A DNA stretch of 64,000 nt, taken from positions 186,001-250,000 of the forward strand of contig NZ_JAUSVO010000004.1 of assembly GCF_030814715.1 (NCBI RefSeq), in the 5' to 3' direction. The notes beneath the pieces are model-generated. The model was not told the origin of the DNA. It did not search any database and worked only from the letters and a program-made list of their open reading frames with translations. How positions within the stretch are numbered: the first letter of the stretch is position 1; each line of letters opens with the position of its first letter. Below are positions 45,623 to 54,546 of the stretch, one piece after another. Origin of the DNA: Kaistia dalseonensis (GTDB lineage Bacteria > Pseudomonadota > Alphaproteobacteria > Rhizobiales > Kaistiaceae). Made by a program: the position numbers and the translations under genes.

Positions 45623-46453
45623 CTAGAACGCCAGCCCCTTGAACCGCCGCGTCTGTTCGGTCAGCGCATCCTCGACCGGGATGCGCTCCATGCTCGATGC
45701 GCCATAGAAGCCGTGGCAGCGGGCGCAGTTCTGCAGGATGAACTCGGCGTGCTCGGGAAGCGCGATCGGGCCGCCATGGCAGAGCACGATGATATCGGGG
45801 CGCACCTTGAGCGCGGCCTCCGCGATCGCATCGATCTCGCCGACGCAGCTCTCGAGCGTCTTTGCGGATGTCACGCCGATCGAGCCGCCGACGGTGACGC
45901 CCATATGCGCGACGATCACGTCGGCGCCGGCCTCCGCCATGGCGCGCGACTCGTCGGGATTGAACACATAGGGCGTTGTGAGGAGGTCGAGCTGGTGCGC
46001 CGCGGCGATCATGTCGACCTCGAGCCCGTAGCCCATGCCGGTCTCCTCGAAGCTTTGCCGCATCACGCCGTCGAAGAGCCCGATGGTCGGGAAGTTCTGC
46101 ACGCCGGAAAAGCCCATATGCTTCAGCTCGGCCAGGAATTGCGGCATCAGCACGAAGGGGTCGGTGCCGTTGACGCCGGCGAGCACGGGGGTGCGCTTCA
46201 CCACCGGCAGCACCTCATGCGCCATGTCCTTGACGATCTCATTGGCATTGCCATAGGCGAGCAGGCCCGCGGCTGAGCCGCGCCCGGCCATGCGGTAGCG
46301 GCCGGAATTATAGATGATGATCAGGTCGATGCCGCCGGCTTCCTCGCATTTGGCCGAAAGGCCCGTGCCGGCGCCGCCACCTATGATCGGCACGCGCCGG
46401 CGCACCATGTCGTGGAATTTCGCGAGGATGTCCTGGCGGGGAATGAGAGGCAT
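45623..46453 (-). CDS. Phosphoenolpyruvate hydrolase-family (Tm-1 C-terminal-like) TIM-barrel protein
   Basis: A 276-residue barrel with [44 protein letters not shown] at the start (given here as family marker), [32 protein letters not shown] and the late [15 protein letters not shown]. This matches the PEP-hydrolase/Tm-1 C-terminal class. In plants and fungi it is fused to the Tm-1-like domain encoded by the next gene upstream, so the two proteins probably work as a unit. A GGAAGG site precedes the ATG. The true substrate is unknown despite the family name. Confidence 0.85.
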   Translation of the reverse strand: MPLIPRQDILAKFHDMVRRRVPIIGGGAGTGLSAKCEEAGGIDLIIIYNSGRYRMAGRGSAAGLLAYGNANEIVKDMAHEVLPVVKRTPVLAGVNGTDPFVLMPQFLAELKHMGFSGVQNFPTIGLFDGVMRQSFEETGMGYGLEVDMIAAAHQLDLLTTPYVFNPDESRAMAEAGADVIVAHMGVTVGGSIGVTSAKTLESCVGEIDAIAEAALKVRPDIIVLCHGGPIALPEHAEFILQNCARCHGFYGASSMERIPVEDALTEQTRRFKGLAF

Positions 46454-46464
46454 CCGCCTTCCTT

Positions 46465-47658
46465 TCAAATCGCTATGTCACGAAAATGCCGGACGATCGC
46501 ATCGGCGAAGTCCGGCTCATTGATGTGCAGCGGGAGGCGCTGCACAATGCGGTTGCCCGTCTGGTTCACGGTCTCTTCGATCGTCGCGAACAGGATCCGG
46601 TCCGCCTCGGGATCGTGGAAGGCACCGCCCTCGATATCGAGCGCGGAGACGCCTTTTTCCGGGATCAGGAAACGAACGGGACCCTGGCAGGCATTGAGTT
46701 TTTCCCCGATGAAGAGGCCGAGCTGGCGGTTTTCCTCCGCCGTCGTGCGCATCAGCGTGATGTTCGGGTTGTGCCGGTAGAGGTTGCGGCCGCGATAGCG
46801 CTCGGGCACCTGGTCGAAGGCCCAGAAATTGACCATGTCGAGCGCGCCGACGGAGCCGACATAGGGAATGCCCGTCCGCGCGATCGCGCCGAGCCGATCG
46901 GCGCCAGCCGATAATACGCCGCCGAACAGATGATCCGCGATCTCGGTCGTCGTGACGTCGACCACGCCGACGAGCATGGCGCTGTCGACCAGCTTCTCCA
47001 TGGCGCGCCCGCCTGTTCCCGTCGCATGGAAGACAAGGCAGTCATGATCGGTGCGCAGCTTCTCGACCACGCGCGTGACGCAGGGTGTCGTGACGCCGAA
47101 CATGGTGAGGCCGATCGCCGGCTTGCCGCTCGCCTCCGTCACGGCCTGGCCCACCATGCCGACGATGGCGTGGGCGGCATTCTGCAGCACGACACGGGAG
47201 ATCCGGTTCAGTCCCGCCAGATCGGTGACCGACGGCATCATGACGATGTCGGAAACGCCGACAAAGGGGCCGACATCGCCGGCGGCGAGCGTCGAGACCA
47301 TCAGCTTCGGCAGCCCGATCGGGAGCCCCCGCATGCCCGCCGTCACGATCGACGTGCCGCCGCCGCCGCCAATGCCGATGATGCCGCCAATATCCTCGCG
47401 CGAGGCGATGAAGCGCGCGAAGGCCACGCCCATGGCCTCAACCGCGACGCCGCGATCCTCTGAGCTGAGCACGCCCGCGGCGCCATCGGGATGAAAGGCC
47501 GCGACTTCGGCGGCGGGAATATCGACCGCCGTGGTCGGAGGCCGCGTGCCGACATCGACGACCGTGACCGGGGCGCCAACCGCCACGATCGCCTCGCGCA
47601 GAAAGGCCAGTTCCTCGCCCTTCGTATCCGCCGTGCCGACCAGATAGATCCGCCGCAT
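46465..47658 (-). CDS. Tm-1-like ATP-binding domain protein (UPF0261)
   Basis: A 397-residue protein beginning [20 protein letters not shown], the UPF0261/Tm-1 hallmark. It has [38 protein letters not shown] and the conserved [13 protein letters not shown], followed by [12 protein letters not shown] near the C-terminus. The plant homologue Tm-1 is a tomato mosaic virus inhibitor, but bacterial proteins have no known reaction; ATP or sugar-phosphate binding is likely. GGAG precedes the ATG, 11 bases before the PEP-hydrolase-type gene. It is the first gene of the minus-strand operon, divergent from the TetR gene. Confidence 0.88.
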   Translation of the reverse strand: MRRIYLVGTADTKGEELAFLREAIVAVGAPVTVVDVGTRPPTTAVDIPAAEVAAFHPDGAAGVLSSEDRGVAVEAMGVAFARFIASREDIGGIIGIGGGGGTSIVTAGMRGLPIGLPKLMVSTLAAGDVGPFVGVSDIVMMPSVTDLAGLNRISRVVLQNAAHAIVGMVGQAVTEASGKPAIGLTMFGVTTPCVTRVVEKLRTDHDCLVFHATGTGGRAMEKLVDSAMLVGVVDVTTTEIADHLFGGVLSAGADRLGAIARTGIPYVGSVGALDMVNFWAFDQVPERYRGRNLYRHNPNITLMRTTAEENRQLGLFIGEKLNACQGPVRFLIPEKGVSALDIEGGAFHDPEADRILFATIEETVNQTGNRIVQRLPLHINEPDFADAIVRHFRDIAI

Positions 47659-47854
47659 CGCATCTCCGCGACATTGTCGCTCGTCGAGGGGGAGAGCTGC
47701 GCGAGGCCAAGCGAAACCGGTGGCCGAAGCGGTGGCTACGGCGTGCGAAACCAAGGAATTTGCTGGCCTTTTAGCCCTTCGATCGTCCTCCCCGGCCGTC
47801 GAAAGACTGGAATTTGTCTTTGCTTTTATTTTGAGACATGCGTATCGTATTGGT

Positions 47855-48571
47855 ATGGCAATCTCAGGTCAAGAGCCCCTTCTCAAGCCGTCCGCCAAGC
47901 CCCCGATGGAGAAGGGGCCGCGCGGCCGCATGAAGAGGCTCATGCTCGATACGGCCATCCGGTTGATGCAGCAGGGCGGTTCGCCCTCGGTCAGCGAGGT
48001 TGCGGAGGCCGCCCAGGTCTCGCGTGCCACCGCCTATCGGTACTTTCCGAGCCAGGCGGCGATGATCCAGGCGGCCGTCGATGACGCGCTCGGCCCGGTG
48101 CTCGACTGGACGACGGTGGAACGGGACGCGGAAAAGCGGGTCGCGGATCTGTTCGGTTTCGCCTATCATAGGATGCAGGCCTTCGAGGCGACCCACCGGG
48201 CCGCGCTGCTTCTGGCGCTCGATCAGTGGCAGCGGCGTCAGGCGGGAACTCTGGGCGACGAACCGCGCGTCGTGCGCGGCAATCGCAAGGGCCTGCTCAA
48301 GGCCGCGGTCGAACCGCTCGCCGCCGAGATCGGCAGGCCGGCGACCGACCGCGTGACACAGGCGCTCTCGCTCCTGTTCGGGATCGAGGCGATCATCATC
48401 TTGAAGGACATCTGGGGCCTATCCGCCAAAGAAGCGGAAGACGTCGCCAGTTGGGCCGCCAAGGCTTTGATAAAGACAGCGGTCGAGGAGGCGGGAGAGG
48501 AGCCCGCCCCCGAAGCGCCCAGAGAGAAGAAGGACCAGAAGAAACCGCGCAAGAAGGGCGCCCAGGCCTAG
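47855..48571 (+). CDS. TetR-family transcriptional regulator
   Basis: A 238-residue regulator with N-terminal helix-turn-helix PSVSEVAEAAQVSRATAYRYFPSQAAMIQ and a helical ligand domain. It ends in a lysine-rich tail (KKDQKKPRKKGAQA) of unknown use. I start at the ATG giving MAISGQEPLL; longer in-frame starts reach into the promoter gap. It is divergent from the Tm-1-type operon, followed 67 bases later by the sugar ABC genes, and is the obvious candidate to control both. An imperfect dyad around CATGCGTATCGTATTGGTATG, covering the start, could be its operator, but only 6 of 10 base pairs match. Confidence 0.88.
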   Translation: MAISGQEPLLKPSAKPPMEKGPRGRMKRLMLDTAIRLMQQGGSPSVSEVAEAAQVSRATAYRYFPSQAAMIQAAVDDALGPVLDWTTVERDAEKRVADLFGFAYHRMQAFEATHRAALLLALDQWQRRQAGTLGDEPRVVRGNRKGLLKAAVEPLAAEIGRPATDRVTQALSLLFGIEAIIILKDIWGLSAKEAEDVASWAAKALIKTAVEEAGEEPAPEAPREKKDQKKPRKKGAQA

Positions 48572-48638
48572 GGAACGGGCCGGGCATGCTGCCAACCCTG
48601 CGGAATTGCGGCAGCGGAGGAACAGGGAGGAGAAGAGC

Positions 48639-49955
48639 ATGTTGAGGAAATCCTTGGCAGGATTGCTCGCGGGCGTGGGCATGACCCTCGCCGGAGCCGC
48701 CACAGCGCATGCGGAAGATCTGACGATCTTCTGGGCCGAATGGGACCCGGCCAATTACCTTCAGGAACTGGTGAACGAATATGCCGCCGAATCCGGCGAC
48801 ACGATCACGGTCGAGACCACGCCCTGGTCCGACTTCCAGACCAAGGCCTTCACCGAATTCAACGCCAAGGGTGACGCCTACGACATGGTGGTGGGCGACA
48901 GCCAATGGCTCGGCGCGGGCTCGACCGGCGGGCACTATGTCGACCTGACCGAGTTCTTCAAGAAGAACAAGCTCGACGAGGTCATGGCACCGGCGACGGT
49001 CAAGTACTACGCCGAATATCCCGGCAATAGCGGCAAGTACTGGGCCGTGCCGCTCGAGGGCGACGCCGTCGGCTGGGCCTATCGCAAGGACTGGTTCGAG
49101 GATCCGAAGGAGAAGGAGGCGTTCAAGGCCAAATATGGCTACGAACTCGACGTTCCCAAGGATTTCAAGCAGCTGCGCGACATCGCCGAGTTCTTCTATC
49201 GGCCGGACGAGAAGCGCTACGGCATCGCGATCTATACCCAGACCACCTATGACGCGCTCGCCATGGGCTTCGAGAACGCGCTGTTCTCCTATGGCGGCGA
49301 GCTCGGCGACTACACGACCTACAAGGTGAAGGACATCATCAATTCACCGGTCGCGATCGAGGCGCTCGAGGCCTACAAGGAGCTCTACAAGTTCACGCCG
49401 CCGAACTGGGGCAACACCTTCTTCCAGGAAGACAATCAGGCCATCACCGAGGGCCTGGCGGCGATGAGCATGAACTATTTCGCCTTCTTCCCCTCGCTCC
49501 TGAACGAGGCGACCAATCCGAACGCCAAGGTCACGGGCTTCTTCGCCAATCCGGCCGGACCGCGCGGCGACCAGTTCGCGGCACTCGGCGGCCAGGGCAT
49601 CTCGATCGTTTCTTATTCGAAGAAGCAGGATGCGTCGATGAAGTTCCTGGAATGGTTCATCAAGGATTCGACCCAGAAGCGCTGGGCCGAGCTTGGTGGC
49701 TACACGGCGAGCCAGGCGGTGCTGAAGTCGCCCGAATTCCAGAACGCCACGCCCTATAACAAGGCCTTCTACGAGACCATGTTCAAGGTGAAGGACTTCT
49801 GGGCGGTGCCGGAATATGCGGAGCTCCTGACCCAGCTCAACAACCGGCTCGGACCCTATGTCGTCGGCGACAAGGGCACCGCGAAGGAAGCGCTCGACGG
49901 CCTCGCGGACGACTGGACCGCGACCTTCACGAAATACGGCCGCTACACCAACTGA
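48639..49955 (+). CDS. Sugar ABC transporter substrate-binding protein (family 1)
   Basis: A 438-residue periplasmic protein with a clear Sec signal (MLRKSLAGLLAGVGMTLAG...AHA, cut before EDLTIFW). Mature features are TVETTPWSDFQTKAF, DMVVGDSQWLG, WAVPLEGDAVGWAYRKDWF, AMSMNYFAFFP and FLEWFIKDSTQKRWAELGG. Many surface Trp/Tyr residues in the cleft region fit a sugar or polyol ligand. GGGAGGAG precedes the ATG. It is the first gene of the plus-strand transporter. A 108-base palindromic repeat follows it. Confidence 0.92.
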   Translation: MLRKSLAGLLAGVGMTLAGAATAHAEDLTIFWAEWDPANYLQELVNEYAAESGDTITVETTPWSDFQTKAFTEFNAKGDAYDMVVGDSQWLGAGSTGGHYVDLTEFFKKNKLDEVMAPATVKYYAEYPGNSGKYWAVPLEGDAVGWAYRKDWFEDPKEKEAFKAKYGYELDVPKDFKQLRDIAEFFYRPDEKRYGIAIYTQTTYDALAMGFENALFSYGGELGDYTTYKVKDIINSPVAIEALEAYKELYKFTPPNWGNTFFQEDNQAITEGLAAMSMNYFAFFPSLLNEATNPNAKVTGFFANPAGPRGDQFAALGGQGISIVSYSKKQDASMKFLEWFIKDSTQKRWAELGGYTASQAVLKSPEFQNATPYNKAFYETMFKVKDFWAVPEYAELLTQLNNRLGPYVVGDKGTAKEALDGLADDWTATFTKYGRYTN

Positions 49956-50044
49956 CGATACGCACAGGTCCGGGCGCCGCGGCGCCCGGATCGCCTTCGC
50001 TCTGTCGGAAGGCTTCCTCGCGAAGCGCCGGCTGCCGACCTGTT

Positions 50045-50152
50045 CCGTCATCCCCGCGAAAGCGGGGACCCATCCAGCCTGAGGCGGCCGCGCGATCGGT
50101 GCTCCGGCTGGATGGATCCCGGGTCTCCGCTTCGCTGCGCCCGGGATGACGG
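50045..50152. repeat. 108-base REP/RIME-like palindromic element
   Basis: The element begins CCGTCATCC and ends GGATGACGG. Nested inside are CCATCCAGCC (50070-50079) and GGCTGGATGG (50106-50115). Two local hairpins are also visible: CCCCGCGAAAGCGGGG on the left and CCCGGG...CCCGGG on the right. It looks like the intergenic palindromes (TCATCCCCGCGAAAGCGGGGA) common in Hyphomicrobiales genomes. It sits between the binding-protein and permease genes and may stabilise or attenuate the mRNA. Confidence 0.85.
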
Positions 50153-50244
50153 AGGGTGGCGAGGGGCGGTCAGGAGAACGGCCGCGATCATCGAAGAATC
50201 GCGCCGCAACCAAAAGAATGTCGTCTTCTCGGGAGGAGCCATCC

Positions 50245-51150
50245 GTGGCAACTGCAGTCATGACCAGGCTGGATCCGCAGTCACGCGCCGCGGCGCGCGG
50301 ATGGAGCGATCTGTCGATCCGCAATCTCTTCATCCTGCCGACGATCGCCTTCCTGATCGTCTTCAACATCTTTCCGCTGATCTATTCGCTCGGCTATTCC
50401 TTCACCGATTATCGCGCATCGACCAATGCGCCGGCGAATTTCATCGGACTTGCCAATTATCGCGACCTGCTGAACGACGATTTCATCTGGAACAACTTCA
50501 TCGTGACGGCGAAATACGTGCTTGTCTCGGTGTCGGGGCAGGTGATCGTCGGCTTCGGCATCGCGCTGCTTCTGAACCGCGCCATTCCCTTCAAGGGCCT
50601 GATCACCACGCTGCTCCTGCTGCCGATGATGATGTCGATGGCGGTGGTGGGCCTGTTCTGGAAACTGCTCTACGATCCGTCCTGGGGCATCATCAACTAT
50701 GTGTTCCGCCTCGGCGATTTCGCCTGGCTGTCGAACCGCGATGCGGCGCTCTATGCGGTCGCCATTACCGATATCTGGATGTGGTCGCCCTTCGTGATGC
50801 TGCTTTCGCTCGCCGGCCTCTCCGCCGTGCCGAAGCATCTCTATGAGGCTGCCGCGATCGACCGCGCCGGCACATGGTACACCTTCACGCGGATCACGCT
50901 GCCGCTGGTCGCCCCGATCCTGCTGATCGCGATCATCTTCCGCACCATGGAAGCGTTCAAGACCTTCGACCTCGCCTACATCATGTCGAGCCAGGACACG
51001 ACCGAGCTGATCTCGATCAAGCTCTACAAGATGGCGTTTCAGGAATGGCAGACCGGAAAGTCTTCCGCGCTCGCCTATATCGTCCTGATCATGGTGCTGG
51101 CGATCACCAACATCTACGTGAAATACCTGAACCGCGTGAAGGAGCGCTGA
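50245..51150 (+). CDS. Sugar ABC transporter permease 1 (MalF-like)
   Basis: A 301-residue permease with about six helices (NLFILPTIAFLIVFNIFPLIYSLGYS first) and the EAA loop YEAAAIDRAGTWYTFTRITLPLVAP. A GTG start is preferred because GGGAGGAG lies 6 bases upstream. The next in-frame ATG is five codons later. Longer frames reach into the palindromic repeat and are unlikely. It follows that repeat, so its translation depends on transcript passing it. The TGA comes one base before the ATG of permease 2 (TGAGATG). Confidence 0.92.
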   Translation: MATAVMTRLDPQSRAAARGWSDLSIRNLFILPTIAFLIVFNIFPLIYSLGYSFTDYRASTNAPANFIGLANYRDLLNDDFIWNNFIVTAKYVLVSVSGQVIVGFGIALLLNRAIPFKGLITTLLLLPMMMSMAVVGLFWKLLYDPSWGIINYVFRLGDFAWLSNRDAALYAVAITDIWMWSPFVMLLSLAGLSAVPKHLYEAAAIDRAGTWYTFTRITLPLVAPILLIAIIFRTMEAFKTFDLAYIMSSQDTTELISIKLYKMAFQEWQTGKSSALAYIVLIMVLAITNIYVKYLNRVKER

Positions 51151-51151
51151 G

Positions 51152-52108
51152 ATGGCCGCCGTCAAATCATCCGGCGCGCTCGTCGGCAACCGCCTCGCGA
51201 TCACCGCCATACTGGTGATCACCATCGTCTTCCTTGCACCGATCTACTGGATCGCCTCCACCGCCTTCAAGCCGCGGGCGCTCGCGACCACCGTGCCGCC
51301 GACCGTGTTCTTCCAGCCCGAGATCACACCCTTCATCAAGCTGTTCGTGAAGCGCGTGCAATTGACCAAGCCGGTCGATCCGGCCGTCTATGAGGCGGCG
51401 CCCTGGTGGGAGAAGCGCATCTTCGACAATGGCGAGCGCGTGCTCCGCACCGGGCCGAATGTGCAGCTTTCGGCCTATCCGAGCCGCTTCATGAACAGCC
51501 TGATCATCGCCATCACCTCCACGGTGCTGGCGGTGGGAATGGGCACGTTCACCGCCTATGGCTTTTCGCGCTTCAAGATCAAGGGCGAGCAGGACCTGCT
51601 CTTCTTCATCCTCTCGACGCGCATGCTGCCGCCCGTCGTGGTCGCGATCCCGATGTTCCTGATGTATCGCGCCGTCGGCATGACCGACACGCATATCGGC
51701 CTCATCGTTCTCTATACCGCCTTCAACCTCTCCTTCTCGGTCTGGCTCATGAAAGGGTTCATGGACGAGATCCCGAAGGAATATGAGGAGGCGGCGCTGG
51801 TCGATGGCTATACGCGCATGCAGGCCTTCTTCAAGATCGTGCTGCCCGAGGCCGCGACCGGCATCGCCGCCACCGCCGTGTTCTGCTTCATCACGGCGTG
51901 GAACGAATATGCCTTCGCGCTGATCATGACCAACCGCCGCGCCCAGACGGCGCCGCCCTTCATTCCCTCGCAGCTCGGCTCCGGCGTCATCGACTGGACC
52001 GTCATCGCGGCCGGAACCTTCCTGTTCCTGCTGCCCGTCGCGATCTTCACCTTCGCGCTCCGTGGACACCTCCTGCGTGGTGTCACCTTCGGCGCGATCC
52101 GCAAATAG
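51152..52108 (+). CDS. Sugar ABC transporter permease 2 (MalG-like)
   Basis: A 318-residue permease with about six helices and the EAA loop YEEAALVDGYTRMQAFFKIVLPEAATGI. The long first periplasmic loop (residues about 40-110, RALATTVPPTVFFQPE) is typical of the carbohydrate type. FLFLLPVAIFTFALRGHLLRGVTFGAIRK closes it, as in MalG-like proteins. It starts one base after permease 1 and is followed 12 bases later by a small membrane-protein gene with its own GGAGGG site. Confidence 0.92.
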   Translation: MAAVKSSGALVGNRLAITAILVITIVFLAPIYWIASTAFKPRALATTVPPTVFFQPEITPFIKLFVKRVQLTKPVDPAVYEAAPWWEKRIFDNGERVLRTGPNVQLSAYPSRFMNSLIIAITSTVLAVGMGTFTAYGFSRFKIKGEQDLLFFILSTRMLPPVVVAIPMFLMYRAVGMTDTHIGLIVLYTAFNLSFSVWLMKGFMDEIPKEYEEAALVDGYTRMQAFFKIVLPEAATGIAATAVFCFITAWNEYAFALIMTNRRAQTAPPFIPSQLGSGVIDWTVIAAGTFLFLLPVAIFTFALRGHLLRGVTFGAIRK

Positions 52109-52120
52109 GGGGAGGGCAGC

Positions 52121-52309
52121 ATGACGCTTCAGCGCCTCAGCGCCCGCTATATCGAACCGATCTCCATCGCGCTGATGGTGATCGGCATCATCGCCCTCTG
52201 CCAGCCCTGGCACAGGGGCCTGCACAGCTATGGCGCGACCATCACGCTGGTCGGGCTGATCGGCTTCTCGGTCTTTTCCCGCTTCAGTCCCGGCGCGGCG
52301 AAGGAGTAG
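52121..52309 (+). CDS. Small two-helix membrane protein of the sugar transporter operon
   Basis: A 62-residue protein with two hydrophobic helices (PISIALMVIGIIALCQPW and ATITLVGLIGFSVFSRF) and short charged ends. GGGGGAGGG precedes the ATG. It stands between the permease and ATPase genes with 4 bases to the next start. Rhizobial carbohydrate transporters, such as the glycerol system, carry a comparable small membrane gene in this place. It may help assemble the transporter. No family signature is visible. Confidence 0.75.
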   Translation: MTLQRLSARYIEPISIALMVIGIIALCQPWHRGLHSYGATITLVGLIGFSVFSRFSPGAAKE

Positions 52310-52313
52310 CCCC

Positions 52314-53429
52314 ATGGCAGAGATCGTGCTCCGCGACGTGCAGAAATATTTCGGCGCCGTCCACATCATCAAGGACCTGAACCTCACCATCGCCGACCGC
52401 GAATTCGTCGTGCTGCTCGGACCATCGGGCTGCGGCAAGACGACGACGCTCCGGGCGATCGCGGGGCTCGAGGAGATCAGCTCCGGCGAGATCCTGATCG
52501 ACGGCAGGCCGGTCCATGACCTCGAGGCCTCCAACCGCGACATCGCCTTCGTCTTCCAGCTCTACGCGCTCTATCCGCATCTGACCGTGTTCGAGAACAT
52601 CGCCTTTCCGCTCCGCGCCACCGGCGAGAAGCGGTCCGAGGTCGAGAAACAGGTGCGCGAGGTCGCCCGCGCGCTCGATATCGTGCATCTGCTCAAGAAG
52701 CGGCCCTCCGCGCTTTCCGGCGGCGACATGCAGCGCGTCGCCATCGGGCGGGCGCTGGTCCGCCGGCCGAAGGCGATCCTGATGGACGAGCCGATCGGCG
52801 CGCTCGACGCCAAGCTGCGCGAGGACATGCGCACCGAGCTGAAGCGTCTCCACATCGAGAACAAGGCGACTTCGGTCTATGTCACGCATGACCAGGTCGA
52901 GGCGATGTCGCTCGCCGACCGCATCGTCGTCATGAATGAGGGCATCCTGCAGCAGGTCGGGACGCCGACCGACGTCTACCAGAATCCGGCCAATCTCTTC
53001 GTGGCGCAGTTCATCGGCAGCCCCGTCATGAACATCGCCAAGGCGACGCTGGCGACCGAAGGCGAGCGTTCGGCGCTGGTGCTGGGCGAGAACGGCGACG
53101 CCTTCCCCATGCCGGCGGAGCTGAAAGGCCGCCTGACCGCGCGGGGCGGTCCCTTCGGCGATCTCAAGATCGGCATCCGCCCCGAGGGGGTGCTCGTCGC
53201 GCATGAGGCGGGGGAAGGCTTCGTGCCGCTCGAGGCGCATCTGATCGAGCCGCTCGGCGCCTATGACATCGTCGATCTCAAGGTCGGCGGCTCGTTCCTG
53301 CGCGCACGCACGCGCTCCGGCTTCGTGTCCGGGCCGGGCGAGCGTGTCTTCGCCCGGCTCGACGAGACGCAGACGCATTTCTTCGACACCAAATCGGGGC
53401 AATCGCTCCAGATCCGGCTGGGAGCGTGA
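52314..53429 (+). CDS. Sugar ABC transporter ATPase 1 (UgpC/MalK type)
   Basis: A 371-residue ATPase with Walker A GPSGCGKTTT, Q-loop FQLYALYPHLTV, signature LSGGDMQRVAIGRA, Walker B ILMDEP and H-loop VTHDQVE, followed by a C-terminal TOBE-like regulatory domain (IGIRPEGV). The D-loop reads IGALDAKLRE instead of the usual SNLDAKLR, while the second ATPase keeps SNLDAKLR. A weak site lies before the ATG. It most likely pairs with that second ATPase as a heterodimer. Confidence 0.93.
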   Translation: MAEIVLRDVQKYFGAVHIIKDLNLTIADREFVVLLGPSGCGKTTTLRAIAGLEEISSGEILIDGRPVHDLEASNRDIAFVFQLYALYPHLTVFENIAFPLRATGEKRSEVEKQVREVARALDIVHLLKKRPSALSGGDMQRVAIGRALVRRPKAILMDEPIGALDAKLREDMRTELKRLHIENKATSVYVTHDQVEAMSLADRIVVMNEGILQQVGTPTDVYQNPANLFVAQFIGSPVMNIAKATLATEGERSALVLGENGDAFPMPAELKGRLTARGGPFGDLKIGIRPEGVLVAHEAGEGFVPLEAHLIEPLGAYDIVDLKVGGSFLRARTRSGFVSGPGERVFARLDETQTHFFDTKSGQSLQIRLGA

Positions 53430-53439
53430 GGAAACCGAC

Positions 53440-54546
53440 ATGGCCCATGTGAAGCTCTCCCGCATCACCAAGACCTTCGGCGCGCATACGGCACTGCGCG
53501 ATCTCGACCTCGAGATCCGGGACGGCGAGTTCTTCGTGCTGCTCGGGCCGACCGGCGCCGGCAAGACGACAACGCTCAGGCTGATCGCCGGCCTCGACAA
53601 GCCGACCTCCGGCCGTGTCGAGATCGGCGGCGTCGATGTCGGCGAATGGGGCGCGGCCGAGCGCGACGTCGCGCTGGTGCTGCAGCAATATTCGCTCTAT
53701 CCCCGCTATACGGTGCGGCAGAACCTCGAATTCCCGCTGAAATCGAATGTTCGCCGTCTGCCGCAGTCCGAGATCAACGACCGCGTCGCCCGCGCGGCCA
53801 AGACGCTGCGCATCGAGCATCTGCTCGATCGCAAGGTCGACCGGCTCTCGGGTGGCGAGATGCAGCGTGTCTCGATCGGCCGCGCCATCGTGCGCTCGCC
53901 GCGCATCTTCCTGATGGACGAGCCGCTTTCGAACCTCGACGCCAAACTGCGCGAGGCGCTTCGGTCCGAGCTCAAGGACCTGCAGATGAAGCTCGGCGCA
54001 ACCTTCCTGTTCGTGACGCACGACCAGATCGAGGCGATGTCGATGGGCGACCAGGTGGGCGTGCTCAATGGCGGCAAGCTCGTCCAGGTCGGCACACCCT
54101 ATGAGATCTACCATCATCCGCGCGACATCTTCGTCGCCGGCTTCGTCGGCTCGCCGGCGATGAACCTCGTCGATGCCGAGATCGACGACCGCCGCATCCG
54201 CATCCCGTCCGCCCGGCTCGACCTGCCGCTCGACGCGCGCGGCGACGGGCGGCTCGGCCATGTCCGTGGCCCGGTAACGCTCGGCATGCGCGCGGAAGAT
54301 ATCCACGTCGATCCGAGCGGCCCGATCGAGGCGCGGATCTACGGCGTGGAAAATCACGGCGTCGAGAAGATCGTGACGCTCAAGACGGGCGAACTGATCT
54401 TCAAGGCGACGACCTCGGCCGCGACGCCGACAGAAATCGACGCCCCGCTGCGCCTCGCCTGGGACCAGGGCCGCATGCACGCCTTCGACCGCGCAACCGG
54501 CACCAGCGTCTCCGAACGCGCGGCAAGGCTGCCGGAACTGGCTTAG
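53440..54546 (+). CDS. Sugar ABC transporter ATPase 2 (UgpC/MalK type)
   Basis: A 368-residue ATPase with Walker A GPTGAGKTTT, Q-loop LQQYSLYPRYTV, signature LSGGEMQRVSIGRA, Walker B IFLMDEPLSNLDAKLRE and H-loop VTHDQIEA. The C-terminal domain has RGPVTLGMRAEDIHVDP, TOBE-like. The ATG giving MAHVKLSRIT follows a GTGAGG site 10 bases after the first ATPase. The longer frame only shadows that gene. It ends the transporter operon. No strong terminator is visible after it, and a 700-base region without genes follows. Confidence 0.93.
   Translation: MAHVKLSRITKTFGAHTALRDLDLEIRDGEFFVLLGPTGAGKTTTLRLIAGLDKPTSGRVEIGGVDVGEWGAAERDVALVLQQYSLYPRYTVRQNLEFPLKSNVRRLPQSEINDRVARAAKTLRIEHLLDRKVDRLSGGEMQRVSIGRAIVRSPRIFLMDEPLSNLDAKLREALRSELKDLQMKLGATFLFVTHDQIEAMSMGDQVGVLNGGKLVQVGTPYEIYHHPRDIFVAGFVGSPAMNLVDAEIDDRRIRIPSARLDLPLDARGDGRLGHVRGPVTLGMRAEDIHVDPSGPIEARIYGVENHGVEKIVTLKTGELIFKATTSAATPTEIDAPLRLAWDQGRMHAFDRATGTSVSERAARLPELA

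Noticed and set aside
47832-47865. TetR operator around CATGCGTATCGTATTGGTATG
   Set aside because: Only 6 of 10 symmetric positions match, so I mention it with the regulator but do not list it.
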